Shown here piece by piece: positions 7,559 to 16,288 of a stretch of 64,000 nt of DNA (the first letter of the stretch is position 1; each line of letters starts with the position of its first letter). The notes under the pieces were generated by a model that made no database searches, was not told where the DNA came from, and saw only the letters and a list, made by a program, of their open reading frames with translations. A program made the position numbers and the translations under genes. The DNA is from DATKWD01 sp963704815. Lineage in GTDB: Bacteria > Actinomycetota > Acidimicrobiia > Acidimicrobiales > Salinilacustritrichaceae. Location of the stretch: NCBI GenBank assembly GCA_963704815.1, contig CAVPHU010000003.1, forward strand, positions 62,001-126,000, read 5' to 3'.

Positions 7559-8439
7559 AACTCCTCGGACTCCCACCAGGGGTAGAACTCGGGCATGTCG
7601 GCCGACACCGTGTCGGTGAACGCCGCAGGACGCTTCTCCAGGAACGACACGACGCCCTCGCGGGCATCGGCGCTCGCGCCCAGGGCGTTGATGCCACGGC
7701 TGTCGACCCGGTGCGCCTCGATCGGGTGCGACGCGCCGAGCATCTTCCACATCATCTGCCGGGTGAGGGCCACCGAGACCGCAGACGTGTGGTCAGCGAT
7801 GTCGCGGGCGATCTCGTGGGCCCGTCCGAGCAACTGGTCGGCGGGCACGACCTCGCGCACCAGGCCCCCGTCGAAGGCCTCGGCGGCGTCGAACACGTTG
7901 CCGGTGTACGCCCATTCGAGGGCCCGGTCGATGCCGACGAGGCGAGGCAGGAAGTACGACGAGCACGCCTCGGGAACGATGCCGCGTCGGGCGAAGACGA
8001 ACCCGAACCGGGCCGACTCCGAGGCGAGGCGGATGTCCATCGGAAGCATCATGGTCACGCCCACCCCGACCGCCGGGCCGTTGACCGCCGCGATGATGGG
8101 CTTGGCGAGGTCGAAGATCCGCAGGGTGAGCAGGCCACCCTCGTCGCGATGCACCGCATCCGAGGGGCCGCCATCGCTCGACACCGCCGCCGCGTCGCCG
8201 ATGTTGGCCTCGATGTCGAAGGTCTGAGCCCCCATCGAGAGGTCTGCGCCGGCGCAGAACCCGCGACCCCGGCCGGTGACGATCACGACTCGGACGTCGT
8301 CGTCCGCGTCGGCTTGATCGAGAGCCGCCACCAGTTCGTGCTGCATGCGCACGGTGAAGGCGTTGAGTTGGTCGGGCCGGTCGAGCGTGATGGTCAGCAC
8401 GCCGTCGTCGACCTCGTACGCGATGTCCTGGAAGTCCAT
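7555..8439 (-). CDS. Enoyl-CoA hydratase/isomerase (crotonase superfamily)
   Basis: The roughly 294-residue protein has the crotonase core: LTITLDRPDQLNAFT near the N-terminus, the first oxyanion-hole segment GRGRGFCAGADLS, and the second, KPIIAAVNGPAVGVGVTM, followed by RFGFVFARRGIVPEACSSYF. An acidic residue (E in VPEACSS) sits where hydratases carry one of the two catalytic glutamates; the other position is not obvious, so isomerase or hydrolase activity is possible. The ATG at 8439 has CAGACT 6 nt upstream; a GTG at 8445 is an alternative. A role in fatty or aromatic acyl-CoA breakdown is inferred from family. Confidence 0.85.
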   Translation of the reverse strand: MDFQDIAYEVDDGVLTITLDRPDQLNAFTVRMQHELVAALDQADADDDVRVVIVTGRGRGFCAGADLSMGAQTFDIEANIGDAAAVSSDGGPSDAVHRDEGGLLTLRIFDLAKPIIAAVNGPAVGVGVTMMLPMDIRLASESARFGFVFARRGIVPEACSSYFLPRLVGIDRALEWAYTGNVFDAAEAFDGGLVREVVPADQLLGRAHEIARDIADHTSAVSVALTRQMMWKMLGASHPIEAHRVDSRGINALGASADAREGVVSFLEKRPAAFTDTVSADMPEFYPWWESEEF

Positions 8440-8469
8440 GCCCACAGTCTGGCCGGACCGCGGCGCTGA

Positions 8470-8835
8470 TCAAGCAGCTGCGATGGTCTCGATGCTCTTC
8501 AGGGCGTCGGCCAGGTGCGAGAAGTCGGTCTTGTCGACCACGTCGTAGGCCCCACCCTCGACGGCGCCGCGCGGGATGAGGTCGAACGCAGAGACGAGGA
8601 TCACCCGGGTGTCGGCGCAGGCTTCACGGACCAGGGGCAACGCCTCGGTGCCGCTCATACCGGGCATCGAGACGTCCATGACGAGGACCGCAGGCTCGAA
8701 GTACGCCACCATCTCGACGGCGCGCACCGCCATGTCGACCTCGGCGACCACCTCGTAGCCGCTCTGGACCGCCAACGACTCGATGACGTGCCTGGCCACT
8801 GGATCGTCGTCGCAGATCACGAGCGTGCGCTTCAT
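8470..8835 (-). CDS. Single-domain response regulator (CheY-like receiver)
   Basis: A stand-alone 121-residue receiver domain. The acidic pair D9/D10, the phospho-acceptor D54 in LVMDVSMPGMSG, S82 and K102 are all in canonical positions. There is no output domain, so it must act through a partner protein or as a phosphate sink. No histidine kinase lies nearby. A GGGGAG ribosome binding site lies about 8 nt before the ATG, and TAGGTT (8868-8863) further upstream is a plausible -10, so this gene has a short leader. It is divergent from the Flp pilin gene. Confidence 0.85.
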   Translation of the reverse strand: MKRTLVICDDDPVARHVIESLAVQSGYEVVAEVDMAVRAVEMVAYFEPAVLVMDVSMPGMSGTEALPLVREACADTRVILVSAFDLIPRGAVEGGAYDVVDKTDFSHLADALKSIETIAAA

Positions 8836-8913
8836 CCCGGCTCCCCTCGTCCGTTGGACCGCAACCTACGAGCGGCGCCCGAGTCGATCGCGGACACCCC
8901 GGACAGAAGACCC

Positions 8914-8943
8914 TTGAATCTCACTCTTCGTGGTTGTTACACT
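8914..8943 (+). promoter_or_regulatory. Promoter of the Flp pilin gene
   Basis: TTGAAT (8914-8919) and TACACT (8938-8943) are separated by 18 nt, close to a housekeeping sigma70-type promoter. The predicted start near 8951 leaves a leader of about 25 nt before the ATG at 8976, with a weak GGAA near the start. This is one of the few places in the window with a recognisable -35 box. Confidence 0.5.
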
Positions 8944-8975
8944 ACGCTGACCTGCACTCGACACCTGGAACCCTG

Positions 8976-9179
8976 ATGCAACGCCAACTCGTTCGACTTC
9001 ACATCGCGGTGCTGACGCTCAGCCGGCGACAGCGGGAGGACCGGGGGGCGTCACTCGTCGAGTACGCGATGCTCGTTGCGTTCATCGCCCTCGCCTGTCT
9101 CAGCGCCGTGGGCTACTTCGGCGCCGAGACCGGCGGCAGCCTCGACGACTCGAGCACGAGCATCATCACCGCCAACTGA
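8976..9179 (+). CDS. Flp/Fap-type pilin subunit
   Basis: A 67-residue prepilin. The leader is processed at G24/A25 by a TadV-type peptidase; the mature protein begins ASLVEYAMLVAFIALACLSA, with the Glu at +5 and Tyr at +6 that define Flp pilins, and continues as a single hydrophobic helix. The unusually long 24-residue leader is common in actinobacterial Flp proteins. No tad assembly genes (ATPase, secretin-like, TadE) are in the window, so the secretion machinery must be encoded elsewhere. A longer in-frame start at 8934 exists but would lie over the -10 box. Confidence 0.85.
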   Translation: MQRQLVRLHIAVLTLSRRQREDRGASLVEYAMLVAFIALACLSAVGYFGAETGGSLDDSSTSIITAN

Positions 9180-9198
9180 GGCACTGCGCAGCGGACCC

Positions 9199-9916
9199 TC
9201 ACACGAGTTCGGTGACGATCACCGACACCGCGGCGAGGCTGGCCACGGCGAGCACCGCAGCACGGGTGTGACCGGCGTCGAGCCGCGTCGCCAGCTTTCC
9301 TGAGAACGCGAACCCCGAGCGCGATGCCGGGGACCAGGCCTGCCGCGAGCCGGATCTCGGTGGTGCCGAACTTGCCGGCCACGAGCAGCGCGGCGATCGA
9401 CACGAAGGTTCCGAGGAAGAAGAAGCCGGCGAGGGTGCCTCTGAGCTTCACGCCCTCCTCTCCTGCGTACAGCACCGCCATGGGTGGCCCGCCGATCGAG
9501 GAGATGGTGCCCATGAAGCCGGATGCGGCCCCCGCGACGGCCAGCGACGACGGCCTGATCCGGAAGTTCACCCCGCTGGCACTCATCGCGACCGCCACCA
9601 GGACGATGGCAGCCAGCGTCAGCGACAGCGCCGTCCCGGTGACCGCCAGCAACACCACGACCGCACCAACGGTGCCCGGGATCCTCCCCACGAAAGCCCA
9701 CTTCACGTCACCGAGCGAGAGGCCACGGTGGTCACGGATCGCCGTGAGCAGCGTGATGACCAGGGCGGCCAGCACGGCGGGGCCGGGCACGAGTCGCGGA
9801 TCGATGAGCAACAGGATCGGGGCCGCGATCAGGTTCATCCCGAACCCGACGCCTCCTTGGATGCCCGCGCCGATGAGCATCACCACCGTGACCAGCAACC
9901 AGTCGACTGGAGTCAA
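9199..9916 (-). CDS. TauE/SafE-family anion permease, frameshifted near the C-terminus
   Basis: A polytopic membrane protein of the sulfite exporter TauE/SafE family: the repeated N-terminal motif around GAGIQGGVGFGMNLIAAPIL, a second repeat around GAASGFMGTISSIGGPPMAVL, and several hydrophobic helices between. The frame from the ATG at 9916 is normal to about residue 201 (VPGIALG), then leaves the expected sequence. Dropping one base in the C4 run at 9313-9316 restores FAFSGKLATRLDAGHTRAAV and a hydrophobic last helix ending at a TGA at 9201-9199. The family exports or imports sulfonates, sulfite or organic anions; the substrate here is unknown. The disruption is probably a sequence error. 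Confidence 0.75.
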
Positions 9917-11825
9917 GGAGCGGGCTCACCCGAGGTGTGGGCATGCCAGGTGTCGTACATCGCCGCATAGCGGCCGCCGAGCGCCACCAACTCGTCGTGG
10001 CTGCCCAACTCCACGATGGCGCCGTCGTGAACGACGGCGATTCGATCGGCACGCATCGCAGTGGCCAACCGGTGGGCGATGATGATCGCCGTCCGTCCTT
10101 CGAGCAGCCGATCGAGGGCCCGTTCGATCTTGGTCTCCGACCGGAGGTCGAGGTTCGAGGTCGCCTCGTCGAGGACCAACACTCGCGGCCTCGCGAGGAA
10201 GGCTCGAGCCAGCGCGAGCAACTGACGCTCGCCCGACGAGAGCGATGCGCCTCGCTCGTGGATGACGCTGTCGAGCCCGTTGCCCTGGCGTTCGACGAGG
10301 TCGTCGATCCCGGTGGCGACGCACGCCTCCCAGACCTCCTCGTCATCGGCATCGGGTCGGGCGAAGGTGATGTTGTCGCGCACCGTCCCGCCGAAGAGGA
10401 ACGGCTCCTGGGGGACGACCCCGATCTGGCCTCGGAGCGACTTGAACGTGACGTCCCTCAGGTCGTACCCGTCGATGCGAACGGTGCCGGCCTGGGGGTC
10501 GTAGAAGCGGGTGACCAGCTTGGCGATGGTCGACTTGCCGGCACCGGTCTCCCCCACCAGCGCGAACGTCTCGCCCTCGGCGATGGTGAGGCTGACGTCG
10601 GTCAGGATCGGCGTGTCGGCCGAATAGCCGAACCTCACGTGTTCCAGCTCGATCTCGCCGCGCATCGGCGGCAGGTCGACGGCATCGGCAGCCTCCTCGA
10701 CCGACGGGGTCGTGGCGAAGAGGTCGCGGAGCTTCGCGATGGCGGCCTGCCCCTGCTGGTAGGTGTTGTAGAGCTGGACCAGCTGCTGGATCGGGGCGAA
10801 GAACATCGTCAGGTAGAGGAAGAAGCTGGTCAGCTCGCCGAGCGTCAGTTGCCCGTCGCTGACCATCCAGCCACCGACGACCAGCAGGAGCCCCTGGGCG
10901 ATGTAGCCGACGAACTCGGTCGCCGGGCTGTAGATCGCTCCGATCTTCGCGGTGTAGTTGTTGGCCGAGCGGTAGTCGCCGACCACGTTGGTGTGGTGCA
11001 CGACGTTGTGACGCCGCCGGTTGTGGGTGGCGATGACCCGGACGCCGGCGATGTTCTCCTGGAGGTCGGCCAACACGTCGGCGATGCGGTCGCGCACGAC
11101 GGTGTAGCCCCGGTCGCTCGCCCCGCGGAACCAGAGGGTCAGCGCGAGCATGATCGGCACGCTGCCGAGGATGAGGATCGCCGCGAGGGTCGGGTTCACC
11201 GCGAACATCACGCCGGTGATGATCACCAGCGTGAGCGCCTGGACGAACATGTTGACCAAGCCCTCCTGGAAGAGGGCGGTCAGCGCGTCGATGTCGCTCG
11301 TCATGCGGGTCATGAGGCGGCCCGCCTTCTCGCCGGTGAAGAAGTCGAGCGAGAGACGCTGCAGGTGCGAGAACACCCGGATTCGCAACTCGTACATCAG
11401 CTTCTCGCCCAGCCGACCGGTGAAGCTGACCCGCAACCCCGAGGCGATCGAGCCCAGGATGACGGTTGCGACGTAGACCATGGCGATGGCGAACAGGGCG
11501 CCCTGGTCACTGGCGAGCACGCCCCGGTCGATGCCCTCGCCGATCAGGAACGGGCCGGCGGTCACCATCAGGGTCTCGATGACCACGAGGATCGCGGCCA
11601 CGAGCAGCGCCCGACTTGTGCGGCCCGACGAAGCGGCGCAGCGTGAACGGGCGACGGTCGGTTTCGTGCTGCTCGAAGTGGATGTGGGCGCGGGATGCTC
11701 GGGCTCGGTGTCGAGCACGGCCTCGGCCCGCTCGGCGAGCTCGGGAGGCATGCCTGCGAACGGAAGGTTCTGTCCGCCCCCGGGCCCGGCGAAGGGGCTC
11801 CCGGCGGGGGTCCGAAGCCGCCCAT
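9913..11825 (-). CDS. ABC exporter half-transporter, catalytic-site subunit (frameshifted N-terminus)
   Basis: A type IV (exporter-fold) transmembrane domain followed by an ATPase domain. Walker A is GETGAGKST, the Q-loop is VVPQEPFLF, Walker B is VLVLDEAT with the catalytic Glu, but the signature is LSSGE instead of LSGGQ. It pairs with the upstream gene. The natural start is the ATG at 11825, overlapping the partner stop as TGATG and reading MGGFGPP. From there the frame must change to reach the PFAGMPPELAERAEAVLDTE segment, again near 11695, where IHFEQHETDRRPFTLRRF lies in a third frame, and back near 11615. The region 11600-11825 therefore holds several indels. From about 11600 to the stop the reading is clean. 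ATGs at 11751 and 11901 are fallback starts. Confidence 0.8.
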
Positions 11826-13813
11826 CAGCGCTGCCCTTCCTGCTCGAACTCGGCTTCGACCTCGGCCGCCAGGTCGTCGGCCGTCTCGACGGCGGCCGCA
11901 TCCGCTTCCACCTCGTCCTCGATGGCGGAGAGCACCTCGACGTAGCGGGGCTCGGTCTGCATCAACTCGACGTGCGTGCCCGATGCCACCACCCGGCCGT
12001 CCTCGATCAGCATGACCCGATCGGCCTGACTGATCGTCGACAGTCGGTGGGCGACGAGGATGGTGGTCCGGTCGCTTCGCAGTTCGGCCAGGGCGTGGTG
12101 GATCTGCGTCTCGATCCCGACGTCGATGGCCGAGGTCGCATCGTCGAGGATGAGCATCTTCGGGTTGACCAGCAGCGTGCGGGCGATGGCCAATCGCTGA
12201 CGCTGACCGCCCGAGAGCGTGTAGCCGCGCTCGCCGACCACGGTGTCGTAGCCCTCGGGCAACTCCATGATGAAGTCGTGCGCGGCGGCGGCCTTGGCCG
12301 AGGCGACGATGTCGTCGAGGTCGGCATCGGGGCGCCCGTAGGCGATGTTGTCGCGAATCGAGACCGAGAACAGGAACGGTTCGTCTCCGACGAAGCCGAG
12401 ATGATGACGCAGCGACAGCAGCGTGAGATCGCGGATGTCGTGGCCGTCGACCAGCACCTGCCCGGTGTCGACGTCGTAGAACCGTTCGATGAGTCGGGCG
12501 ACCGTGGTCTTGCCGCACCCGGTTCGACCCACCAGCGCCACCGTCTCGCCGGGCTCGACGACGAGGTCGAAGCCATCGAGCACGTTGGTGCGTTGGGCGG
12601 CTTCGGTCTCGGTGGCCGCTCCGTCGACCCCGAGGGTCGAGCCCTCGGGTGTCCCGCCGTAGGCGAAGCTCACGTCGCGGAACTCGATGCGACCCTTCGG
12701 CTCGACGAGGTCGACCGCACCGGGGCGATCGACGATCTCGGGCGGCTCGTCCAGCATCTCGAAGATGCGTTGGGCCGACGCCGAGGCCCGCTGGCTCAGC
12801 ATGAGGAAGAACCCGAGCATGCGGAACGGTGCCTGGAGCAGCAGCACGTAGCTGTTGAACACGACGATCTTGCCGACGCTGATCTGACCGTCGATGACGA
12901 GGACGCCGCCATAGAGCAGGACGAAGGCCATGCCCAGGCGAGGCAGGTTCTCCATCACCGGCGCGTAGCGCGCCCGCTTGTCCTGCATGACCACGGCGAT
13001 CCACCGGAGCTTCTGGGCCGCCGTGGCGAGCAGGCCGATCTGGCGCTCTTCGGCCGCGAACGACTTGACGACCCGGACGCCGGTGACGTTCTCGTCGACG
13101 GTGGTGGCGATGTCGGCCATGCGGCCCTGGATGATCCATGAGATCGGGAACATGACGTTCCGCAGACGGAGGCCCACGAAGTAGACGCCGGGAAGCGTGC
13201 AGACGGCGATGAGGGTGAGCACGACGTCGACGGTGAGCATGAACGCGAACGCCAGGATGAACGTCAGGAACATCATGCTCATGAAGGGCGCGAACGCCAG
13301 GAGCATCTGGACCGAACGGATGTCGCTGTTGGCCCGCGACACCAGCTGACCCGTCTGGACCCGGTCGTAGAAGCCGAACGACATCCGGCTGAGGTGCTGG
13401 TAGATCATGGTGCGAAGGTCGAACTCGATGGCATAGGACATCCGATAGAGACCGAACCGATAGCCGAACGTGGCCAGCATCCGGACGACGGCGAGCACGG
13501 CGAAGGCCACCACGTAGGGCCGGAGATCCCGGTCGTCCTGGATGGCATCGATGCCGAGACCCACGACCGCCGGGAGCGCGACGTTCACCGACAGCGCGAC
13601 GGCTGCGATGACCAGGTAGGTGATGAAGGCCCGCTTGCGGGCGAGGACCACCGGAGCCATCCGGCGGATCCAGCCCTTGGACCGATCGGGATCGATCGAG
13701 GCCTCGGGGATCTGGTAGCGGGGGGTGACACCGATCGGCTCGAACGACGGGGTTTCCCGACGGGTCGGTGGCGCCTCCCCCACCAGGTCGTCGCGGTCGA
13801 TCGTGGTGCTCAT
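11825..13813 (-). CDS. ABC exporter half-transporter, degenerate-site subunit
   Basis: A 662-residue exporter subunit with a transmembrane domain (about 50-330) and an ATPase domain (about 375-600). Walker A is GRTGCGKT (429-436) and the signature is a perfect LSGGQ (533-537). The catalytic Glu after Walker B is Asp (LILDDAT, D558) and the Q-loop Gln is lost (GFVGDEPFLF). Such changes mark the non-hydrolysing site of heterodimeric exporters such as BmrCD or TM287/288. A Glu/Ala-rich tail follows. The ATG at 13813 overlaps the stop of the MarR gene (ATGA), so it is coupled to its presumed repressor. Drug or lipid export is inferred from family and context. Confidence 0.9.
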   Translation of the reverse strand: MSTTIDRDDLVGEAPPTRRETPSFEPIGVTPRYQIPEASIDPDRSKGWIRRMAPVVLARKRAFITYLVIAAVALSVNVALPAVVGLGIDAIQDDRDLRPYVVAFAVLAVVRMLATFGYRFGLYRMSYAIEFDLRTMIYQHLSRMSFGFYDRVQTGQLVSRANSDIRSVQMLLAFAPFMSMMFLTFILAFAFMLTVDVVLTLIAVCTLPGVYFVGLRLRNVMFPISWIIQGRMADIATTVDENVTGVRVVKSFAAEERQIGLLATAAQKLRWIAVVMQDKRARYAPVMENLPRLGMAFVLLYGGVLVIDGQISVGKIVVFNSYVLLLQAPFRMLGFFLMLSQRASASAQRIFEMLDEPPEIVDRPGAVDLVEPKGRIEFRDVSFAYGGTPEGSTLGVDGAATETEAAQRTNVLDGFDLVVEPGETVALVGRTGCGKTTVARLIERFYDVDTGQVLVDGHDIRDLTLLSLRHHLGFVGDEPFLFSVSIRDNIAYGRPDADLDDIVASAKAAAAHDFIMELPEGYDTVVGERGYTLSGGQRQRLAIARTLLVNPKMLILDDATSAIDVGIETQIHHALAELRSDRTTILVAHRLSTISQADRVMLIEDGRVVASGTHVELMQTEPRYVEVLSAIEDEVEADAAAVETADDLAAEVEAEFEQEGQR

Positions 13814-14265
13814 CGGCTCTCCTCGCCCTCGATACGAGCCCGACGGGCCGCCTCGAATGCCTCGGCGAGGGCGTCGAGGCCGCTGCGTGCGTCGGCCCGC
13901 CGTTCGGGATCGAGGTGGTCGAGCAGCCCGTCGACCCGCAGGGTCAGCACCTCGTCGGCCCGGACGAGTGCGTCCCGGCCCGCGTCGGTGAGCTCGTGGA
14001 GCACGCGTCGCCGATCCTCCTCGCTGGGGCGGCGTTCGATCAGCCCCTTGGCCACCAACCCATCGGCCAGCGAGGTGATCGAGGGACGGCTCACCGACAG
14101 GCGATCGGCGAGCGCAGACGCGGCCCAGTCGCCCTGGTCGAGGTAGGCGAGCAGGCGGTACTGCGGAAGCGACAGATCGAGGTCGGCGAGCCCCGACTCG
14201 AAGATCCTTGCCATCCACGACAAGGATCGCACGCGACGCGGCGCAGCCTTTTGCTTGGTCTTCAC
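13810..14265 (-). CDS. MarR-family transcriptional regulator
   Basis: A 151-residue winged-helix protein: LSLPQYRLLAYL, the recognition helix region LADRLSVSRPSITSLADGLV, and the wing IERRPSEEDRRRVLHELTDAG, which includes the family DxRxR-type signature. Long helices at both ends serve dimerisation. The GTG at 14265 is chosen because residues upstream of it look non-coding and because it falls inside a palindromic AT-rich element. It is first in an operon with two coupled ABC exporter genes, a layout in which the regulator usually represses the exporter and is released by a ligand. That role is inference. Confidence 0.85.
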   Translation of the reverse strand: MKTKQKAAPRRVRSLSWMARIFESGLADLDLSLPQYRLLAYLDQGDWAASALADRLSVSRPSITSLADGLVAKGLIERRPSEEDRRRVLHELTDAGRDALVRADEVLTLRVDGLLDHLDPERRADARSGLDALAEAFEAARRARIEGEESR

Positions 14266-14289
14266 AAATAGTAAGTGAATCGAACTATT
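14261..14289. promoter_or_regulatory. Candidate MarR operator (nested AT-rich palindromes)
   Basis: Two inverted repeats are nested here: TTCAC (14261-14265) with GTGAA (14275-14279), and AATAGT (14267-14272) with ACTATT (14284-14289). The site is strikingly AT-rich against its surroundings, covers the GTG start of the marR gene and lies about 50 bp upstream of the divergent oxidoreductase start. An autoregulatory operator is the obvious reading. Confidence 0.5.
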
Positions 14290-14341
14290 CAGCCGATTGC
14301 AACATCTCGCGGTCAGTTCGTTGCGGGCTACGGTCCGGCCG

Positions 14342-15322
14342 ATGAGCGAGATGCGCAAGGTCGTCTGCACCGAGTGGGGCCCTCCCGAGGGGCTGATCAT
14401 CGAGACCGGACCCCTCCCCCAGCCCGGACCCGGAGAGGTTCGCATCGACGTCCGAGCCGCCGGGGTCAACTACGTCGACAACCTGTTCGTGTCAGGCGAG
14501 TACCAGATCAAGATCCCGCCCCCGTTCACCCCCGGCGGCGAGGTGGCGGGAACCGTCGGCGCAGTCGGCGACGGCGTCGATCGCTGGAGCGGCGGCGAGC
14601 GGGTCGTGGCATCGGTCGGTGTGGGCGGCTGGGCGTCGCACGTCGTCGCCGACGCTCGCCACCTGATCGCGGTCCCCGATGCCGTGAGCGACGGGCAAGC
14701 GGCGACGTTCGTCCAGTCCTATGCGACCGCATGGTTCTCGCTCACCGAGCGGGTGACGGTGCGCGAGGGCGATCAGGTGCTGGTCCTCGGAGCCGGCGGC
14801 GGCTTGGGTCTCGCGTTCACCGACGTCGCGACCTCGTTGGGTGGCCGAGTCATCGCCGCCGCGTCGAGCGACGAGAAGCTCGCGGCGGCCGAGGCGGTCG
14901 GAGCGGTTGCCAGGATCGACTACGAGCACGAGGACCTCAAGACCCGGGCCCGTGAGCTCTCGGGCGGCGGGGTCGACCTCGTCGTCGATCCCGTCGGTGA
15001 CCGATTCGCCGACCCCGCGCTGCGGGCGCTGGGGTTCGACGGCACCTATCTCGTGCTGGGGTTTGCCGCGGGCGAGATCCCGAAGCTTCCGGCCAACCAG
15101 ATCCTTCTGCGCAACCGGCGGGTCGCGGGGGTCGACTGGGGGGCCTGGGCGATGGAACACCCCGCCGAGAACCGCGCGATGCTCGACGAACTGTTCGCCC
15201 GGGCCGGCGGCGGCTCACTCCACCCGGCCGAGCCGACCACCGCACCGCTCGACGAGGTGTCGGGTGCGCTGCGGTCGCTGCTCGATCGCCGACTCACCGG
15301 CAAGCTCGCCCTGATCCCCTAG
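14342..15322 (+). CDS. NADPH:quinone oxidoreductase-type MDR protein (zinc-free)
   Basis: A 326-residue medium-chain dehydrogenase/reductase. The GroES-like N-domain has GPGEVRIDVRAAGVNYVDN, the quinone-reductase version of the family without zinc-binding cysteines, and the Rossmann part has VLVLGAGGGLGLAFTDVA as the nucleotide loop. The C-terminus ends RLTGKLALIP, usual for the group. The ATG at 14342 has TACGGT (14329-14334) 7 nt upstream. It is divergent from the marR-ABC operon and may be under the same operator. It probably reduces quinones or enones; the substrate is not known. Confidence 0.85.
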   Translation: MSEMRKVVCTEWGPPEGLIIETGPLPQPGPGEVRIDVRAAGVNYVDNLFVSGEYQIKIPPPFTPGGEVAGTVGAVGDGVDRWSGGERVVASVGVGGWASHVVADARHLIAVPDAVSDGQAATFVQSYATAWFSLTERVTVREGDQVLVLGAGGGLGLAFTDVATSLGGRVIAAASSDEKLAAAEAVGAVARIDYEHEDLKTRARELSGGGVDLVVDPVGDRFADPALRALGFDGTYLVLGFAAGEIPKLPANQILLRNRRVAGVDWGAWAMEHPAENRAMLDELFARAGGGSLHPAEPTTAPLDEVSGALRSLLDRRLTGKLALIP

Positions 15323-15331
15323 ACGGTCGAC

Positions 15332-16225
15332 CTACACATCGAGGTAGCGCGAGACGGCGAACGCGCTGCCGACCGAGCCGATGAAGATGCCGAGGCCCAC
15401 GATGCCGGCGCAGATCAGCCAGGTCGTCCCCGAATCGACGGCGAAACCGGCGAAGATGGCGAAGTCCTGACTGGCGGCGACCCCGTCGAAGAGCGAGTTG
15501 ATGACCCACACGACCACCACCGCGAACATCGAACCGAGTACCCCGGCGACCACCCCCTCGAGCATGAACGGCACGCGGACAAACCAGTTGCTCGCCCCGA
15601 CCAGCTTCATGACCTCGATCTCGCGGCGCCGGGCGAACATGGCCATCCGGATGGTGTTGAGGATCAGAAGGGTGGCCGCGAGCAGCAGCGCGAGCGCGAC
15701 CGCGACGAGGATCCACCCGATGTAGCCCGAGATGGTCTCGATCTGTTGCACGGTCTCGAACGCGAACACCACCTGGCGCACGCCCGGTCGGTCCTCGAAC
15801 TGCTGGCCGAGCGCAGCGATCGAACGGGCCTGCTTGGCCTCGGGCACCACGCGGTAACTGGGCGGCAGGATGTCGGGCGACACGTTGTCGACGAGCTGCG
15901 GCGTGCCCGAGAACAGGTCCTTGAACTCCTCGAAGGTCGCTTGCTTGTCGACGAAGGTCAGCGTGCCGACCTGCGGGTTCTCCTCGAGCGCAGCTCCGAC
16001 CGAGTTGATCTGTTCCTGCGTCGCATCGGGCTGGAGGAACACGATGAACTCGATGCCGCCTTCCCATCGCTTCGTGGCGTTGTCGACGCCCTCGCGGATC
16101 ATCAACGACGCGCCGACCAGCGACAGCGAGACCGCCACGGTGAGCACGGACGCGATGGTCAGGCTGATGTTCCGGAACAGGTTCGCTCCGGTCTCCTTGA
16201 GGACGTAGTCGACCTTCAACGCCAT
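15332..16225 (-). CDS. ftsX: Cell division protein FtsX
   Basis: FtsX is the membrane part of the FtsEX complex that controls peptidoglycan hydrolases at the septum or cell tip. The 297-residue protein has one N-terminal transmembrane helix after NLFRNISLTIASVLTVAVS, an extracellular domain of about 130 residues, and three C-terminal helices around the MFARRREIEVMKLVGASNWFVR loop, the characteristic FtsX cytoplasmic turn. The ATG at 16225 begins MALKVDYVLKET. It follows ftsE by 63 bp on the same strand, as in most actinobacteria, downstream of prfB. Confidence 0.92.
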   Translation of the reverse strand: MALKVDYVLKETGANLFRNISLTIASVLTVAVSLSLVGASLMIREGVDNATKRWEGGIEFIVFLQPDATQEQINSVGAALEENPQVGTLTFVDKQATFEEFKDLFSGTPQLVDNVSPDILPPSYRVVPEAKQARSIAALGQQFEDRPGVRQVVFAFETVQQIETISGYIGWILVAVALALLLAATLLILNTIRMAMFARRREIEVMKLVGASNWFVRVPFMLEGVVAGVLGSMFAVVVVWVINSLFDGVAASQDFAIFAGFAVDSGTTWLICAGIVGLGIFIGSVGSAFAVSRYLDV

Positions 16226-16288
16226 GATGCTGCGTTCCCCGGCCACGCAGGCCGTGCGTGGCCGGCCTCCGAGCTGCCCATCGGCGCC

